Source of the DNA: Kutzneria viridogrisea
GTDB lineage: Bacteria > Actinomycetota > Actinomycetes > Mycobacteriales > Pseudonocardiaceae
Reading direction: 5' to 3'
Length of the DNA stretch: 64,000 nucleotides
NCBI GenBank assembly: GCA_014138725.1
Contig: JACJID010000002.1
Span: forward strand, 1,750,001 to 1,814,000
Under the pieces are notes generated by a model, which saw nothing but the letters and a program-made list of their open reading frames with translations, made no database searches and had not been told where the DNA came from. Positions 15,462 to 23,516 of the stretch are shown in pieces; the stretch's first letter is position 1; each line of letters starts with the position of its first letter. The position numbers and the translations under genes are program-made.

Positions 15462-15728
15462 TCAGCCGCGTTCGAGGCGGAGCGGGGCGGAGCCCTCGTC
15501 GAGCACGAGCAGGAAGTCGTCCAGGTCCTCGTGCGCCCCCGTGGGCACGTCGGCCTGGGCGAGTGCGAGCAGTTGGGTGGCCAGGCCGGTCAGCCCCGCG
15601 GCGTCGCCGAGGATCCGCACCTGACCGCCCGGGGCCACGGAGACCTTCAGGCTGTAGTCCTCCGGCCAGGCGGAGAGCAACCCGATTCCCTGCTCGTACA
15701 CGGGTACCTCGACCTCCACCTTCGCCAC
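15462..15728 (-). CDS. Small hypothetical protein, possibly Imm32-like
   Basis: About 88 residues from GTG 15728 (VAKVEVEVPVYEQ); an in-frame ATG at 15824 would give 120 residues but overlaps a dyad that looks like an operator. The segment ILGDAAGLTGLATQLLALAQ followed by a short acidic stretch and LLVLDEGSAPLRLERG resembles the fold order of the Imm32 family of immunity proteins. No toxin gene is next to it. It diverges from the FAD monooxygenase at 15877. Family assignment is tentative and by pattern only. Confidence 0.55.
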   Translation of the reverse strand: MAKVEVEVPVYEQGIGLLSAWPEDYSLKVSVAPGGQVRILGDAAGLTGLATQLLALAQADVPTGAHEDLDDFLLVLDEGSAPLRLERG

Positions 15729-15819
15729 GGCCCTCCCGAGGTCAGCGGACAGTCGCACACCGCGTGCGGACTGTCCAGTCCAGACAGTCGCACTGACCGT
15801 CGATCCGTTACCCTTGCCA

Positions 15820-15846
15820 AGCATTTATCTCTCTATCTAAGATGCT
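15820..15846. promoter_or_regulatory. Dyad upstream of the FAD monooxygenase
   Basis: AGCAT (15820-15824) pairs with ATGCT (15842-15846), and the inside contains ATCTTAGAT on the minus strand, a MarR-like half-site dyad. This AT-rich patch is unusual here and lies in the divergent promoter. The regulator is not identified. Confidence 0.4.
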
Positions 15847-15876
15847 TACAAGGGGAAATTCTAACAGGGAGGAACG

Positions 15877-17454
15877 ATGACCCAGGTACTGGTGGTCGGC
15901 ACCGGCCTCGCCGGGCTGTCCGCGACGATGTTCCTGGCACAGCGGGGGATCGACGTGCTCGCGGTGGACAAGCACCCGGGGACCTCGGTGCACCCGAGGG
16001 CGGCCGGGCAGAACCCGAGGACCATGGAACTGCTGCGCCTGGCGGGCGTGCACGAGCAGGTGCTCGCGGCGGGCGCCTCGGCGGGCCCGTTGCAGATCAA
16101 GATCGCGCGGAGCGCGCGCGGCGAGGTCCTGCACACGATCGTCCACGGCGACGAGGCGGAGCTGATGTCCCCGCTCTCGCCCATGCCGATGGCGATGGCC
16201 TCGCAGGTCAGCGTGGAACCGATCATGCTCGCCAAGGCGCGGGAGCACGGCGCCGACGTGCGCTACGAGACCGAACTGGTCTCCTTCGAGCAGGACGCCG
16301 ACGGGGTGAGCGCGCGGCTGCTGCACCGCCCGACCGGCCGGGTCGAGCAGGTGCGCGCGGACTACCTGGTCGCCGCGGACGGCCCGCGCAGCTCGATCCG
16401 CGAGGCGCTGGGCATCGCCAGGCACGGCAAGGGATCGCTGTGCCACCACGCGGGGATGATCTTCGACAGCGAGGGGCCCGAACTGGCCGACCTGACCGGG
16501 CTGTACTACCTGCAACACCCGGAGTTCACCGGGGCCTTCGGCCGCACCGACCTGCCGAACCGGTTCGTCTTCACCGTGGAGTACGACCCCTCGGCCGGTG
16601 AGTCCATCGTGGACTTCACCCCGCGGCGCTGCACCGAGCTGATCCGGGCCGGACTGGACGCGCCGGACCTGGAGCCGGAACTGGTCACCGTACTGTCCTG
16701 GGAGATGGCCGCGCTGGTGGCGGAGCGGTTCCGGGACGGCCGGGTGTTCCTGGCCGGGGACGCCGCCAAGGTCACCCCGCCCACCGGGGGCATGGGCGGC
16801 AACACCGCGATCGGCGACGGCTACGACCTGGCCTGGAAGCTGGCCGCCGTGCTGCGCGGGGAGGCGGGCCCCGGCCTGCTGGACAGCTACGAGCCCGAAC
16901 GCAGGCGGGTCGCCGACCTGGTGGTCGCCGAGTCCCTGCACAACTACGTGGCGCGGATGGCCCCGCAACTGCGCGACGAGTCGATCCCGGAGTCGGTGGG
17001 CTGGGCCGAGGTGATGTTCGGCGTGCGCCACCGGTCACCGGCCGTGCTGGCCGCCGACGAGGACCCGGCACCGGTGGAGGACCCGCTCAACCCCAGTGGC
17101 CGCCCCGGTTTCCGCGCACCGCACGTGCGGCTGCTGCGCAACGGGACCGAACTGTCCACTGTGGACTTGTTCGGGCGCGGCTGGGTGCTGCTCACCGGCG
17201 AGGAGGGCGGGGTCTGGCACGAGGCCGCCAAGCACGTGGCCGACCGGCTGGGCATCGCGCTGACCGCGCACGGGCTCGGCCCCGACCTGGTCGATCCGGA
17301 GGGCGGGCTGGCCCTGCGCTACGGGATCCGCAACGGCGGGGCCAGCCTGGTCCGCCCGGACGGGGTCATCGCCTGGCGGGCCGACTACGAGGTCGCCGAC
17401 GCCACGGGCGCACTGCACCAGGCGCTGTGCTCCCTGCTGGACCGCGCGGCCTAG
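15877..17454 (+). CDS. Class A FAD-dependent aromatic monooxygenase
   Basis: 525 residues with a strong GGGAGGAA ribosome-binding site. The N-terminal FAD Rossmann motif is LVVGTGLAGLSATMFLAQRG, the DG motif is YLVAADGPRSSIREALG, and the GD motif is FLAGDAAKVTPPTGGMGGN. The C-terminal 150 residues look like the thioredoxin-like domain of the phenol-hydroxylase/MhpA/PgaE group. Such enzymes hydroxylate phenolic or polyketide substrates with NAD(P)H and O2. No pathway genes flank it apart from the convergent MFS transporter (4-bp overlap at the 3' ends), so catabolism of an aromatic compound, resistance or an orphan tailoring role are all possible. Confidence 0.9.
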   Translation: MTQVLVVGTGLAGLSATMFLAQRGIDVLAVDKHPGTSVHPRAAGQNPRTMELLRLAGVHEQVLAAGASAGPLQIKIARSARGEVLHTIVHGDEAELMSPLSPMPMAMASQVSVEPIMLAKAREHGADVRYETELVSFEQDADGVSARLLHRPTGRVEQVRADYLVAADGPRSSIREALGIARHGKGSLCHHAGMIFDSEGPELADLTGLYYLQHPEFTGAFGRTDLPNRFVFTVEYDPSAGESIVDFTPRRCTELIRAGLDAPDLEPELVTVLSWEMAALVAERFRDGRVFLAGDAAKVTPPTGGMGGNTAIGDGYDLAWKLAAVLRGEAGPGLLDSYEPERRRVADLVVAESLHNYVARMAPQLRDESIPESVGWAEVMFGVRHRSPAVLAADEDPAPVEDPLNPSGRPGFRAPHVRLLRNGTELSTVDLFGRGWVLLTGEEGGVWHEAAKHVADRLGIALTAHGLGPDLVDPEGGLALRYGIRNGGASLVRPDGVIAWRADYEVADATGALHQALCSLLDRAA

Positions 17455-18737
17455 TCCCTGGCCGGTTCTGGCCGACGGGTCTCCCCGAGTGCGAGCAGGC
17501 AGCCGACGCTGACCAGCGCCGCGAGCACGAGGTAGACCGAGATCGGCCAGGACCGGCCGTGGTCCACGGCCAGCAGGGCGGTGGCCACCAGCGGGGACAC
17601 GCCACCGCCGAACACCGAGCCCAGCTGGTAGCTGATCGCCGCCCCGGTGTAGCGGACCCGGGTGTCGAACAGCTCGGCGAAGTACGCGGCCATCGGGCCG
17701 AAGATCGCGCCGGAGCCGAAGTAGCCGATCGCCACGGCCAGGGTGAGCAGGCCAACCGAACCCGTGTCGACCAGCCAGAACAGCGGGAAGCCGAACACCA
17801 CGAGGAAGATGCCGCCGCCGAGCATCACCGGCAGGCGGCCGAACCGGTCGGCCAGCCGGGAGAACACCAGGATCGACACCACCTGGGCGACCCCGCCGAC
17901 CAGTCCCGCGTTGAGCACCGCCTGCTGCGGCAGGTGCAGTGCCGCGGTCCCATAGGTCAGCATGAAGTTGACCAGCACGAAGATGAACGTGTTGAAGCCC
18001 AGGTTGACCCCGGCACCGAGCAGCACGCGCAGCCAGGAAGAGCGCAGGACCTCGGCGATGGGCAGGCGCTGCGGGCGGCTCTGCTCGCGCAGCCGCTGGA
18101 ACTCGGGGCTCTCGCTGACGCCCAGCCGCAGGTAGAGCCCGACCCCGATCAGCACGATGCTGAACAGGAACGGGATACGCCAGCCCCAGTCCAGGAACGC
18201 GGGTCCGGACACGGCGGTGGACAGCAGCATCAGCGCGTTGCCCAGGAACAGCCCGAGTGGCGAGCCGAGGAAGGTCCAGCTGCCGTACCAGGCGCGGTGC
18301 TGCTCGGGCGAGTGCTCGACCACCATCAGCGCGGCCCCGCTCTGCTCGCCGCCGAGGAAGAAGCCCTGCACCAGGCGCAGCAGCACGAGCAGCAGCGGGG
18401 CGAGCAGGCCGACCTGCTGGTAGCTGGGCAACAGTCCGATCGCCGTGGTGCAGACACCGGTCGCGGTCAACGTGAGCACCAGCATCGGTTTGCGGCCCAC
18501 CCGGTCGCCGAAGTGCCCGATCACCGCGGCGCCCAGGGGTCGCACCAGGAAGCCCACGCCGAAGGTGGCGAAGGCCAGCAGGGTGCCCACCAGCGGGTCG
18601 CCCGCCGGGAAGAACAGCTTGTTCAGCGCCACGGCGGAGGCCAGGCCGTAGACGAGGAAGTCGTACAACTCGATGGCGGTGCCCGCCGAACTCGCCAGTG
18701 CCACCTTGCGCACCGTCGCCTGCTCCGACCGGGTCAT
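17451..18737 (-). CDS. MFS transporter, metabolite:H+ symporter (MHS) family
   Basis: About 428 residues from ATG 18737 behind GGGAGAGG. Twelve hydrophobic segments. The N-terminus AGTAIELYDFLVYGLASAVA and the loop motif GHFGDRVGRKPMLVLTL are typical of the MHS (shikimate/alpha-ketoglutarate/proline permease) group; PLGLFLGNALML follows in the middle. Members import organic acids or osmolytes with protons. Substrate unknown. It is convergent with the FAD monooxygenase, so an aromatic acid is an attractive guess. A perfect 15-bp dyad at 18788-18802 lies in the promoter shared with the divergent esterase. Confidence 0.9.
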   Translation of the reverse strand: MTRSEQATVRKVALASSAGTAIELYDFLVYGLASAVALNKLFFPAGDPLVGTLLAFATFGVGFLVRPLGAAVIGHFGDRVGRKPMLVLTLTATGVCTTAIGLLPSYQQVGLLAPLLLVLLRLVQGFFLGGEQSGAALMVVEHSPEQHRAWYGSWTFLGSPLGLFLGNALMLLSTAVSGPAFLDWGWRIPFLFSIVLIGVGLYLRLGVSESPEFQRLREQSRPQRLPIAEVLRSSWLRVLLGAGVNLGFNTFIFVLVNFMLTYGTAALHLPQQAVLNAGLVGGVAQVVSILVFSRLADRFGRLPVMLGGGIFLVVFGFPLFWLVDTGSVGLLTLAVAIGYFGSGAIFGPMAAYFAELFDTRVRYTGAAISYQLGSVFGGGVSPLVATALLAVDHGRSWPISVYLVLAALVSVGCLLALGETRRPEPARD

Positions 18738-18787
18738 CGGCGCCTCTCCCCTCAGTGACAAGGACCCACCGCGAGTACTCATCGCGA

Positions 18788-18802
18788 TCACCAACTTGGT
18801 GA
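18788..18802. promoter_or_regulatory. Perfect dyad TCACCAA-C-TTGGTGA
   Basis: Seven-base arms around one base, 51 bp before the MFS start and 64 bp before the divergent esterase start. A plausible operator for a regulator not seen in the window. Confidence 0.45.
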
Positions 18803-18865
18803 ACCTCTCTACCCGAATCGGATCACACCTTGACGGTGACCTGGGTCACAAGCAGCATCCGGGCC

Positions 18866-19720
18866 ATGCGACGAACCCTCCCCGTGGTGCTCGCCACGCT
18901 CGCCTGCGCCCTGCTGGCGGCACCCGCGGCAGCCGCTGCCGCGCCGACGAAGTACGTGGCACTGGGCGACTCCTACGCGTCCGGACCGCTGATCCCCGCG
19001 CCGAAGGGCAGCCCGCTGGGCTGCCTGCGGTCCGACCACAACTACGCCTCGATCCTGGCCCGCTCGCTGGGCGCCGAGCTGACCGACGTCACCTGCGGCG
19101 GGGCCACCACCGACTCGATGACCGGCCCGCAGACCGTGTTGCTGGGCACCAATCCCCCGCAGTTCGACGCCCTGCGCGCGGACACCGACCTGGTGACGGT
19201 GTCGATCAGCGGCAACGACATCGGCTTCGCCGGGATCGTCGGCACCTGCGGGGTGCTCAGCCTGACCAACCCGGGCGGCTCGCCCTGCCAGGCCCGCTAC
19301 GGCGACCAGCTCGCCGACCGGATCGCGGCCACCGCGCCGAAGGTCGCCGCCGTGCTCCAGGGCATCCACACACGCTCGCCGAAGGCCAGGGTGGTGCTGG
19401 TGGGCTACCTGCGCCTGCTGCCACCGACGAGGGGCTGCTGGCCGGTCGTGCCGATCTCCGCCGGTGACGTGCCCTACCTGGACGGGGTGGAGCAGCAGCT
19501 CAACGCCATGCTCGCGGCCCAGGCCGCCGCCAACGGGGCCACGTTCGTCGACCCGTACCCGGGCAGCCTCGGGCACGACATGTGCCAGCCGATCGGCACC
19601 AAGTGGGTGGAGGGCCTGCTGCCCACCGACCTGGCCGCGCCGGTGCACCCGAACGCGGCGGGCATGCGTTTCGTGGCCGGACTGGTCGGTTCCTCGGTCG
19701 GGGGACACGCGATGGAGTGA
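18866..19720 (+). CDS. Secreted SGNH/GDSL esterase-lipase
   Basis: 284 residues with a signal peptide (MRRTLPVVLATLACALLAAP then an Ala-rich cleavage region). Block I is YVALGDSYASG, block III is VSISGNDIGFAG and the C-terminal His block is APVHPNAAGMRFVAG. Cysteines around LGCLRSD, VTCGGA, GTCG and RGCW suggest the disulfide pattern of Streptomyces-type SGNH lipases. It is a second paralogue in this window (the first is at 1492) but clearly diverged. It diverges from the MFS gene and is followed after 42 bp by the SSI-type inhibitor. Substrate not predictable. Confidence 0.9.
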   Translation: MRRTLPVVLATLACALLAAPAAAAAAPTKYVALGDSYASGPLIPAPKGSPLGCLRSDHNYASILARSLGAELTDVTCGGATTDSMTGPQTVLLGTNPPQFDALRADTDLVTVSISGNDIGFAGIVGTCGVLSLTNPGGSPCQARYGDQLADRIAATAPKVAAVLQGIHTRSPKARVVLVGYLRLLPPTRGCWPVVPISAGDVPYLDGVEQQLNAMLAAQAAANGATFVDPYPGSLGHDMCQPIGTKWVEGLLPTDLAAPVHPNAAGMRFVAGLVGSSVGGHAME

Positions 19721-19762
19721 GGACAGGCGGCGCGACGGGCTCGCTGGGCCACGGTGGAGTAC

Positions 19763-20164
19763 ATGGCTCTGACCCGTCTGATCACCGGCACACTCGTGGC
19801 CGGTTGCGCTGTGCTCGGGCTGACCGCCGCTCCGGCGGCGGCCCAGTCCGGCACCCTCGTACTGCCCTCCACCCTCACGCTGACTGCCAGCACCGGCACC
19901 GGCGCCAAGGCCGTCGAGCTGACCTGCGACCCCGTCGGCGGCAACCACCCCAACGCGCAGACCGCCTGCATGGAGCTGGCCGAGGCGAGCGGGGACCCGG
20001 CCGCCATGCCGGTGCGCGAGACGCACCGGTTCTGCCCGATGATCTACGCCCCGATCGAGGTGCGGGCCGTGGGCCTGTGGCGCGGCAAGCCGGTGCTGTT
20101 CCGCGACACCTACGCCAACTCCTGCGTGCGGGACAACAAGTCCGGCTCGCTGTTCAAGTTCTGA
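19763..20164 (+). CDS. Subtilisin inhibitor-like secreted protein (SSI family)
   Basis: 133 residues with signal peptide (to about residue 28, TAAPAAAQS). Start ATG 19763 has GGTGGAG directly upstream. The mature protein shows the SSI hallmarks: ELTCDPVGGNHPNAQTACMELA, the reactive loop region FCPMIYAPIEV with Met at P1, and NSCVRDNKSGSLFKF at the end. Four cysteines make the two conserved disulfides. Such dimeric inhibitors block subtilisin-like proteases outside the cell. Met at P1 favours subtilisin-type targets. The window also carries an S53 and a TAP-like peptidase, but those classes are not known targets. Confidence 0.93.
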   Translation: MALTRLITGTLVAGCAVLGLTAAPAAAQSGTLVLPSTLTLTASTGTGAKAVELTCDPVGGNHPNAQTACMELAEASGDPAAMPVRETHRFCPMIYAPIEVRAVGLWRGKPVLFRDTYANSCVRDNKSGSLFKF

Positions 20165-20177
20165 CCTGGTGTTGGTC

Positions 20178-20203
20178 GGGGCGCTCGGCATCCCGAGCGC
20201 CCC
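20178..20203 (+). terminator. Hairpin after the SSI gene
   Basis: GGGGCGCTCGG-CATC-CCGAGCGCCCC is a perfect 11-bp stem starting 14 bp after the stop. Confidence 0.8.
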
Positions 20204-20353
20204 GCGAGGAAGATCACACCACCCGTACCTGAGCTGCGGTTGCGAAAAGGCTTACAGAAAGCTGTGAAAGGCCCTGCCCCCACCCGCCGGTCCGGTGCGG
20301 CTCCCGCCTCCCGAGCAGGACCTCACCTGGTCACCGCGCCGGGCGGCACCATA

Positions 20354-20587
20354 ATGTCGATCATGAACCTGCTCGTCAGGGCCGGGCTGGCCGCCGCCAC
20401 CCTCAGCCTCGCCGCCGCCGTGCCCGCCGCCGCCTCGGACATCAGGCCGGGGGTCAGCAACTCGTTCAACGGCACGAGCGGGCCGTTCGCGGGCAACTAC
20501 ACGATGGTGCCGCTGGATGTACCGGTCCAGTTGCCCGGCAACGGGATCGGCCTCGCCGGTACCGGTTCCGGCGGCGGCGCGGACTGA
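20354..20587 (+). CDS. Small secreted peptide, faintly chaplin-like
   Basis: 77 residues from ATG 20354 (ATG 20363 also possible). A signal peptide (MNLLVRAGLAAATLSLAAAV) is followed by a mature part of about 50 residues rich in Gly, Asn, Ser and Pro: GPFAGNYTMVPLDVPVQLPG, then a Gly tail. The alternating P-V pattern near NGIG recalls chaplin hydrophobic cores (VPVNVPVNVCGN), but the cysteines are missing. A cell-surface or amyloid-type role is a guess. A long upstream in-frame reading has no signal. No partner gene is nearby. Confidence 0.6.
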   Translation: MSIMNLLVRAGLAAATLSLAAAVPAAASDIRPGVSNSFNGTSGPFAGNYTMVPLDVPVQLPGNGIGLAGTGSGGGAD

Positions 20588-20906
20588 CCGCCGATGTGAA
20601 GCGGCCCCCGGCTCGTGACGGGTGCGACACGGGCCGAGGGCCACCAGCAACCGTTGCCACCGCGTGACTGGTAGGCGACCCCGGGCTGACACCAATGTTA
20701 GGTGTGAACAGCGGTCTCGTTGAAGGCTCATCACCGTGTTGCAGGCATACCGATTGACATGGCACGGGTGCAATGTCCGCCGTTTCGCCCAGTCCGATCG
20801 GCGGTAAGCAGGCGAAGCTGCAACTTGCAGAAAAGCATTATCCGCCAAGGCATTCGCGCGCAAGCTTCCACCGTAGCCAGTAATCCACGGGCACCCGTGG
20901 CACCGC

Positions 20907-20955
20907 CATGAAGGTGCCCCTTGGGACGCCCAACGTCCCGAACGGCACCTTCATG
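20907..20955. repeat. Palindromic intergenic element, copy 4
   Basis: CATGAAGGTGCC (20907-20918) pairs with GGCACCTTCATG (20944-20955); the core TTGGGACG/CGTCCCGAA pairs with small mismatches. Unlike most copies it is not between convergent genes. Confidence 0.85.
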
Positions 20956-21087
20956 ACATGCCGCGGCACTACCCACTCCACTGTGGACGATCTGATCCGG
21001 TTCCCGCACGCCACCACCCCGCCGAGCACCTGGACGTGACCCAGGAGGTCAGCCACCTGAGGGGTTGACGGACTTGCCGAAGCGATG

Positions 21088-21112
21088 TGTACTTTCCGAG
21101 TTGGAAAGTACA
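21088..21112. promoter_or_regulatory. Perfect 10-bp inverted repeat operator TGTACTTTCC-N5-GGAAAGTACA
   Basis: The repeat lies 16 bp before the ATG of the membrane gene and downstream of TTGACG (21065). A site overlapping the -10 region and covering the start of transcription is what an autorepressor would use. The winged-helix protein at 21557 is the natural candidate. Confidence 0.7.
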
Positions 21113-21128
21113 GGCCTTGGGGGCCGCC

Positions 21129-21560
21129 ATGTCGAACGACGAGTTGGCCACGATCCGCGACCACCAGGTCCGCGCGCTACGGGGTGCGGCACCGCCCTGG
21201 TGGTACTTCACGGGGTTCGGCCTGCTCATCGTCGCCAGCAGCCTGGCGCGCGAGGTGCACACCGCGCCGTGGGGGCTCGTCGGATTCGCCATCATGCCGA
21301 TCGGGCTGATCACGCTGCTGCTCCTGCTGGACCGGTTCCGGCGGGTGAAGGTGACCCTGCGCGGCGGGCGGCCGTGGATCATGCTGGCGCTGTGGGCGGC
21401 GGCCTGCGCGGCACTGGGCGGCGCCGACTACGGGGTCGCGCTGCTCGCCGACCTGCCCTACCCCGAGACCACCGCCACGGCGATCTTCGCGGTGCTGTTC
21501 GCGGCCACCGGGCCAGCGGTCAGCAGGCGGATCCACACCTCGGTGGTCGGCCGACCGTGA
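21129..21560 (+). CDS. Small four-span membrane protein
   Basis: 143 residues (start MSNDELATIRDHQVRALRGA at 21129). Four hydrophobic segments: about 31-47, 52-70, 84-102 and 115-132. A cytoplasmic N-terminus and short loops are suggested. This type of small permease-like protein is commonly paired with a one-domain winged-helix regulator, as here, where the regulator start overlaps the stop (GTGA). Function is unknown; there are no catalytic or transport motifs. Confidence 0.8.
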   Translation: MSNDELATIRDHQVRALRGAAPPWWYFTGFGLLIVASSLAREVHTAPWGLVGFAIMPIGLITLLLLLDRFRRVKVTLRGGRPWIMLALWAAACAALGGADYGVALLADLPYPETTATAIFAVLFAATGPAVSRRIHTSVVGRP

Positions 21561-21844
21561 ACCTGGACCCGCTCATCCACGCGCCGACCCGACTGGCGAT
21601 CGTCTCGCTGCTCGCCGCCGTGGACGAGGCCGAGTTCGCGTTCGTGCGCGACCAGTTGGAGATCAGTGATTCGGTGCTGTCCAAGCACATCGGCACGCTG
21701 GAAGCCGCGCACTACGTGGAGGTCCGCAAGGGGCACGTCGGCAAGCGCCCCAGGACCTGGCTCAAACTCACCCAGCACGGACACGTGGCGTTCACCTCCT
21801 ATGTGGACACCTTGCGGGGCATCCTGAACCGCCCGCTCGGGTGA
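21557..21844 (+). CDS. Winged-helix transcriptional regulator (HTH_34/ArsR-like)
   Basis: 95 residues from GTG 21557, overlapping the upstream stop by 4 nt. Compact winged helix: LDPLIHAPTRLAIVSLLAAV, EFAFVRDQLEISDSVLSKHI as the helix-turn-helix, then LEAAHYVEVRKGHVGKRPRT and WLKLTQHGHVAF as wing and last helix. No metal-binding cysteines, so not a classical ArsR sensor. Members of this group usually repress their own operon; the perfect inverted repeat at 21088-21112 is the likely operator. The signal may be sensed together with the membrane partner. Confidence 0.88.
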   Translation: MNLDPLIHAPTRLAIVSLLAAVDEAEFAFVRDQLEISDSVLSKHIGTLEAAHYVEVRKGHVGKRPRTWLKLTQHGHVAFTSYVDTLRGILNRPLG

Positions 21845-21953
21845 GCCGGGCCCTCGAACGGTCGACAGGACCTGGCGTGTCGGCGACGTTCCACAGTGGA
21901 CTGTCCTGCGACGCGGGCGGGATCCGCCGCGCCGCAGGACAGGAGGACCGACC

Positions 21954-22301
21954 ATGGCCATGGCGACCAGGATGGCCGCCCTCATGGGCGCACTGCTGCT
22001 CGTGGCGCCCGCGGCACAGGCCAGCACCGCCGACCTCGTCGAGGGGCGCTGCACCGCCGAGGGCACGGCGATCCACGACACCCCGTCGGTCGGCGGGCAG
22101 GTCAACGGCACCTGCGGCCGGGGCGAGCAGGTCGTCGTGTACTGCCAGACCACCGCGGGCGGGGTCGTCTACGCCGAGGTCGCCAAGGAGACGCAGGGCG
22201 CCGCCAACTCCTACACCGGGGGCTACGTCCGGCGCGAGCAACTGATCCTCGACCCCGGCGTCCGGCTGCCCGAGTGCGAGCTCAGCACTCGATCACGTTG
22301 A
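21954..22301 (+). CDS. Small secreted SH3-like protein, 3' end altered by the island junction
   Basis: 115 residues with a signal peptide (ATRMAALMGALLLVAPAAQA). The mature part AEGTAIHDTPSVGGQVNGTC, VVVYCQTTAGGVVYAEVAK and GGYVRREQLIL looks like a bacterial SH3-type domain with cysteine pairs, as in many actinobacterial extracellular proteins. The last codons (after PECEL) and the stop lie inside the 48-bp copy of the sdaA 3' end at 22282-22329, so the original C-terminus may have been replaced by five or six residues when the island arrived, or may always have ended in the attachment site. It is convergent with the genes of the island. Confidence 0.75.
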   Translation: MAMATRMAALMGALLLVAPAAQASTADLVEGRCTAEGTAIHDTPSVGGQVNGTCGRGEQVVVYCQTTAGGVVYAEVAKETQGAANSYTGGYVRREQLILDPGVRLPECELSTRSR

Positions 22302-22329
22302 CGGCCAGGCCGCCGCGCGCGGTCTCCTT
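22282..22329. repeat. Direct repeat (left, attL-like): copy of the sdaA 3' end
   Basis: 48 bp identical to 26327-26374, which begins exactly at the sdaA stop codon and encodes its last 15 residues ([14 protein letters not shown] end). This copy is not part of any sdaA gene. The pair brackets about 4 kb of accessory DNA. Confidence 0.9.
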
Positions 22330-22331
22330 AC

Positions 22332-23516
22332 TCAGCCGCAGAGCGCGGCGACGACGAGCTTGCCCTCGGCCGCCGCGACCTTCGCCTGGCCGGCCTCGTC
22401 CTGGTAGTCGAGCGCGCCCTGGGTCACGGAGATCTCCAGGCGCCGGCTGCCGTCCGGCGTGCTGAGCAGGTAGGTCTTGTAGCCGGGGATCTCGCCGACG
22501 TGGCCGACCGCGACGCAGTCCGGCCCGAGCCGGTACCGGGCGAGTCCGAGGCCGTACTGCCGGGTGGGGCTGCCCGCCTCCCACATCCGGCCCATTTCCG
22601 CGTGGAGCTCCGGGGAGAGCAGCTTCCCGCCGGTCAGCGCGGTGATGAAGCGGTCGAGGTCCTTCGTGGTCGAGACGATCTCACCGACGGCCCACGCCCA
22701 GGTCGCGCTCTGGCTGGTGACGTCGACGGTCTTCAGCCGGCCGTTGTCCCGGTACGCCTGGTAGGCGTGGGCGTTGTCGTCGGGGATGGTCGTCCGGGTG
22801 CCGGGCAGGCTGGTGTCGTGCATCCGGAGCGGCTGGAGGATGCGCCGCTCCACCTGCGTGGCGTAGGAGGTGCCGGTCGCCTGCTCGACGAGGAGCCTGG
22901 CCAGCACGTAGTTGGTGTTCGAGTACCGCCACTGGGTAACCGGCTCGAAGCGGGCCGGCTTGGCCAGGGACAGGCGGACCAGTTCGTCCGGCCGGTAGCG
23001 GTGGAAGCGGTTCGCCACGCCCTCCTTGCCGACCAGCGGGATGCCGGGCTCGAACGTCGAGCCGTCCGCGCCGGTGTCGCCGATGTAGTCGAACAGGCCG
23101 CTGGTGTGCTGGAGCAGCATCCGGGTGGTGATCCGGCGGTCCAGGCCGAACCTCGGCAGGTAGCGGTCGACCGGGGCGTCGAGTTCCAGCTTGCCCTCGC
23201 CGACCAGTTGGAGCATGACGGTGGCCACGAAGGTCTTGGTGATGCTGCCCGCGCGGAACTTCCCGTCGGTCGACGGCGCACCGCGTCGGCCCAGTTCCCG
23301 TTCGCCGGCGCTGCCGGTCCAGTCGCCCCGGCTGTCGTGCGGGCGCACCTGGACACCGGCCGTGTCGGTCGCCACGAGTCCGGCCATGGCCTGCCGCACG
23401 GCGTCGCGCCCGTTGTCCGGTGTCACGGACGCGTTCGCCCGGCCCAGTCCGCCCAGTCCGATCAGGACCGCGGTGGACAGCACCGCGGCGCCTGCCCGTC
23501 GAATACCCAATCGCAC
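22332..23516 (-). CDS. Secreted serine hydrolase, D-Ala-D-Ala carboxypeptidase/class C beta-lactamase fold
   Basis: 394 residues from GTG 23516 behind GAGGAG; N-terminal signal VRLGIRRAGAAVLSTAVLIG. Motifs of the R61-type DD-peptidases: SxxK in FRAGSITKTFVATVMLQL, YxN in WRYSNTNYVLARLL, and HxG in VGHVGEIPGYKTYLL. Such enzymes trim cell-wall peptides or hydrolyse esters or lactams outside the cell. It is the last island gene before the left repeat; its stop lies 2 bp inside it. Codon use is as GC-rich as its surroundings, so transfer was from a similar genome or is old. Resistance function is not implied. Confidence 0.9.
   Translation of the reverse strand: MRLGIRRAGAAVLSTAVLIGLGGLGRANASVTPDNGRDAVRQAMAGLVATDTAGVQVRPHDSRGDWTGSAGERELGRRGAPSTDGKFRAGSITKTFVATVMLQLVGEGKLELDAPVDRYLPRFGLDRRITTRMLLQHTSGLFDYIGDTGADGSTFEPGIPLVGKEGVANRFHRYRPDELVRLSLAKPARFEPVTQWRYSNTNYVLARLLVEQATGTSYATQVERRILQPLRMHDTSLPGTRTTIPDDNAHAYQAYRDNGRLKTVDVTSQSATWAWAVGEIVSTTKDLDRFITALTGGKLLSPELHAEMGRMWEAGSPTRQYGLGLARYRLGPDCVAVGHVGEIPGYKTYLLSTPDGSRRLEISVTQGALDYQDEAGQAKVAAAEGKLVVAALCG

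Larger units (their letters stand above)
20588..21128. other. 541-bp intergenic region with a palindromic element and no gene
   Basis: I see no convincing reading frame. The section holds palindrome copy 4 (20907-20955), a TCCACTGTGGAC 12-mer (20977-20988) and, at the right end, the promoter and operator of the next operon. AT content rises between 20690 and 20900. Confidence 0.6.
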
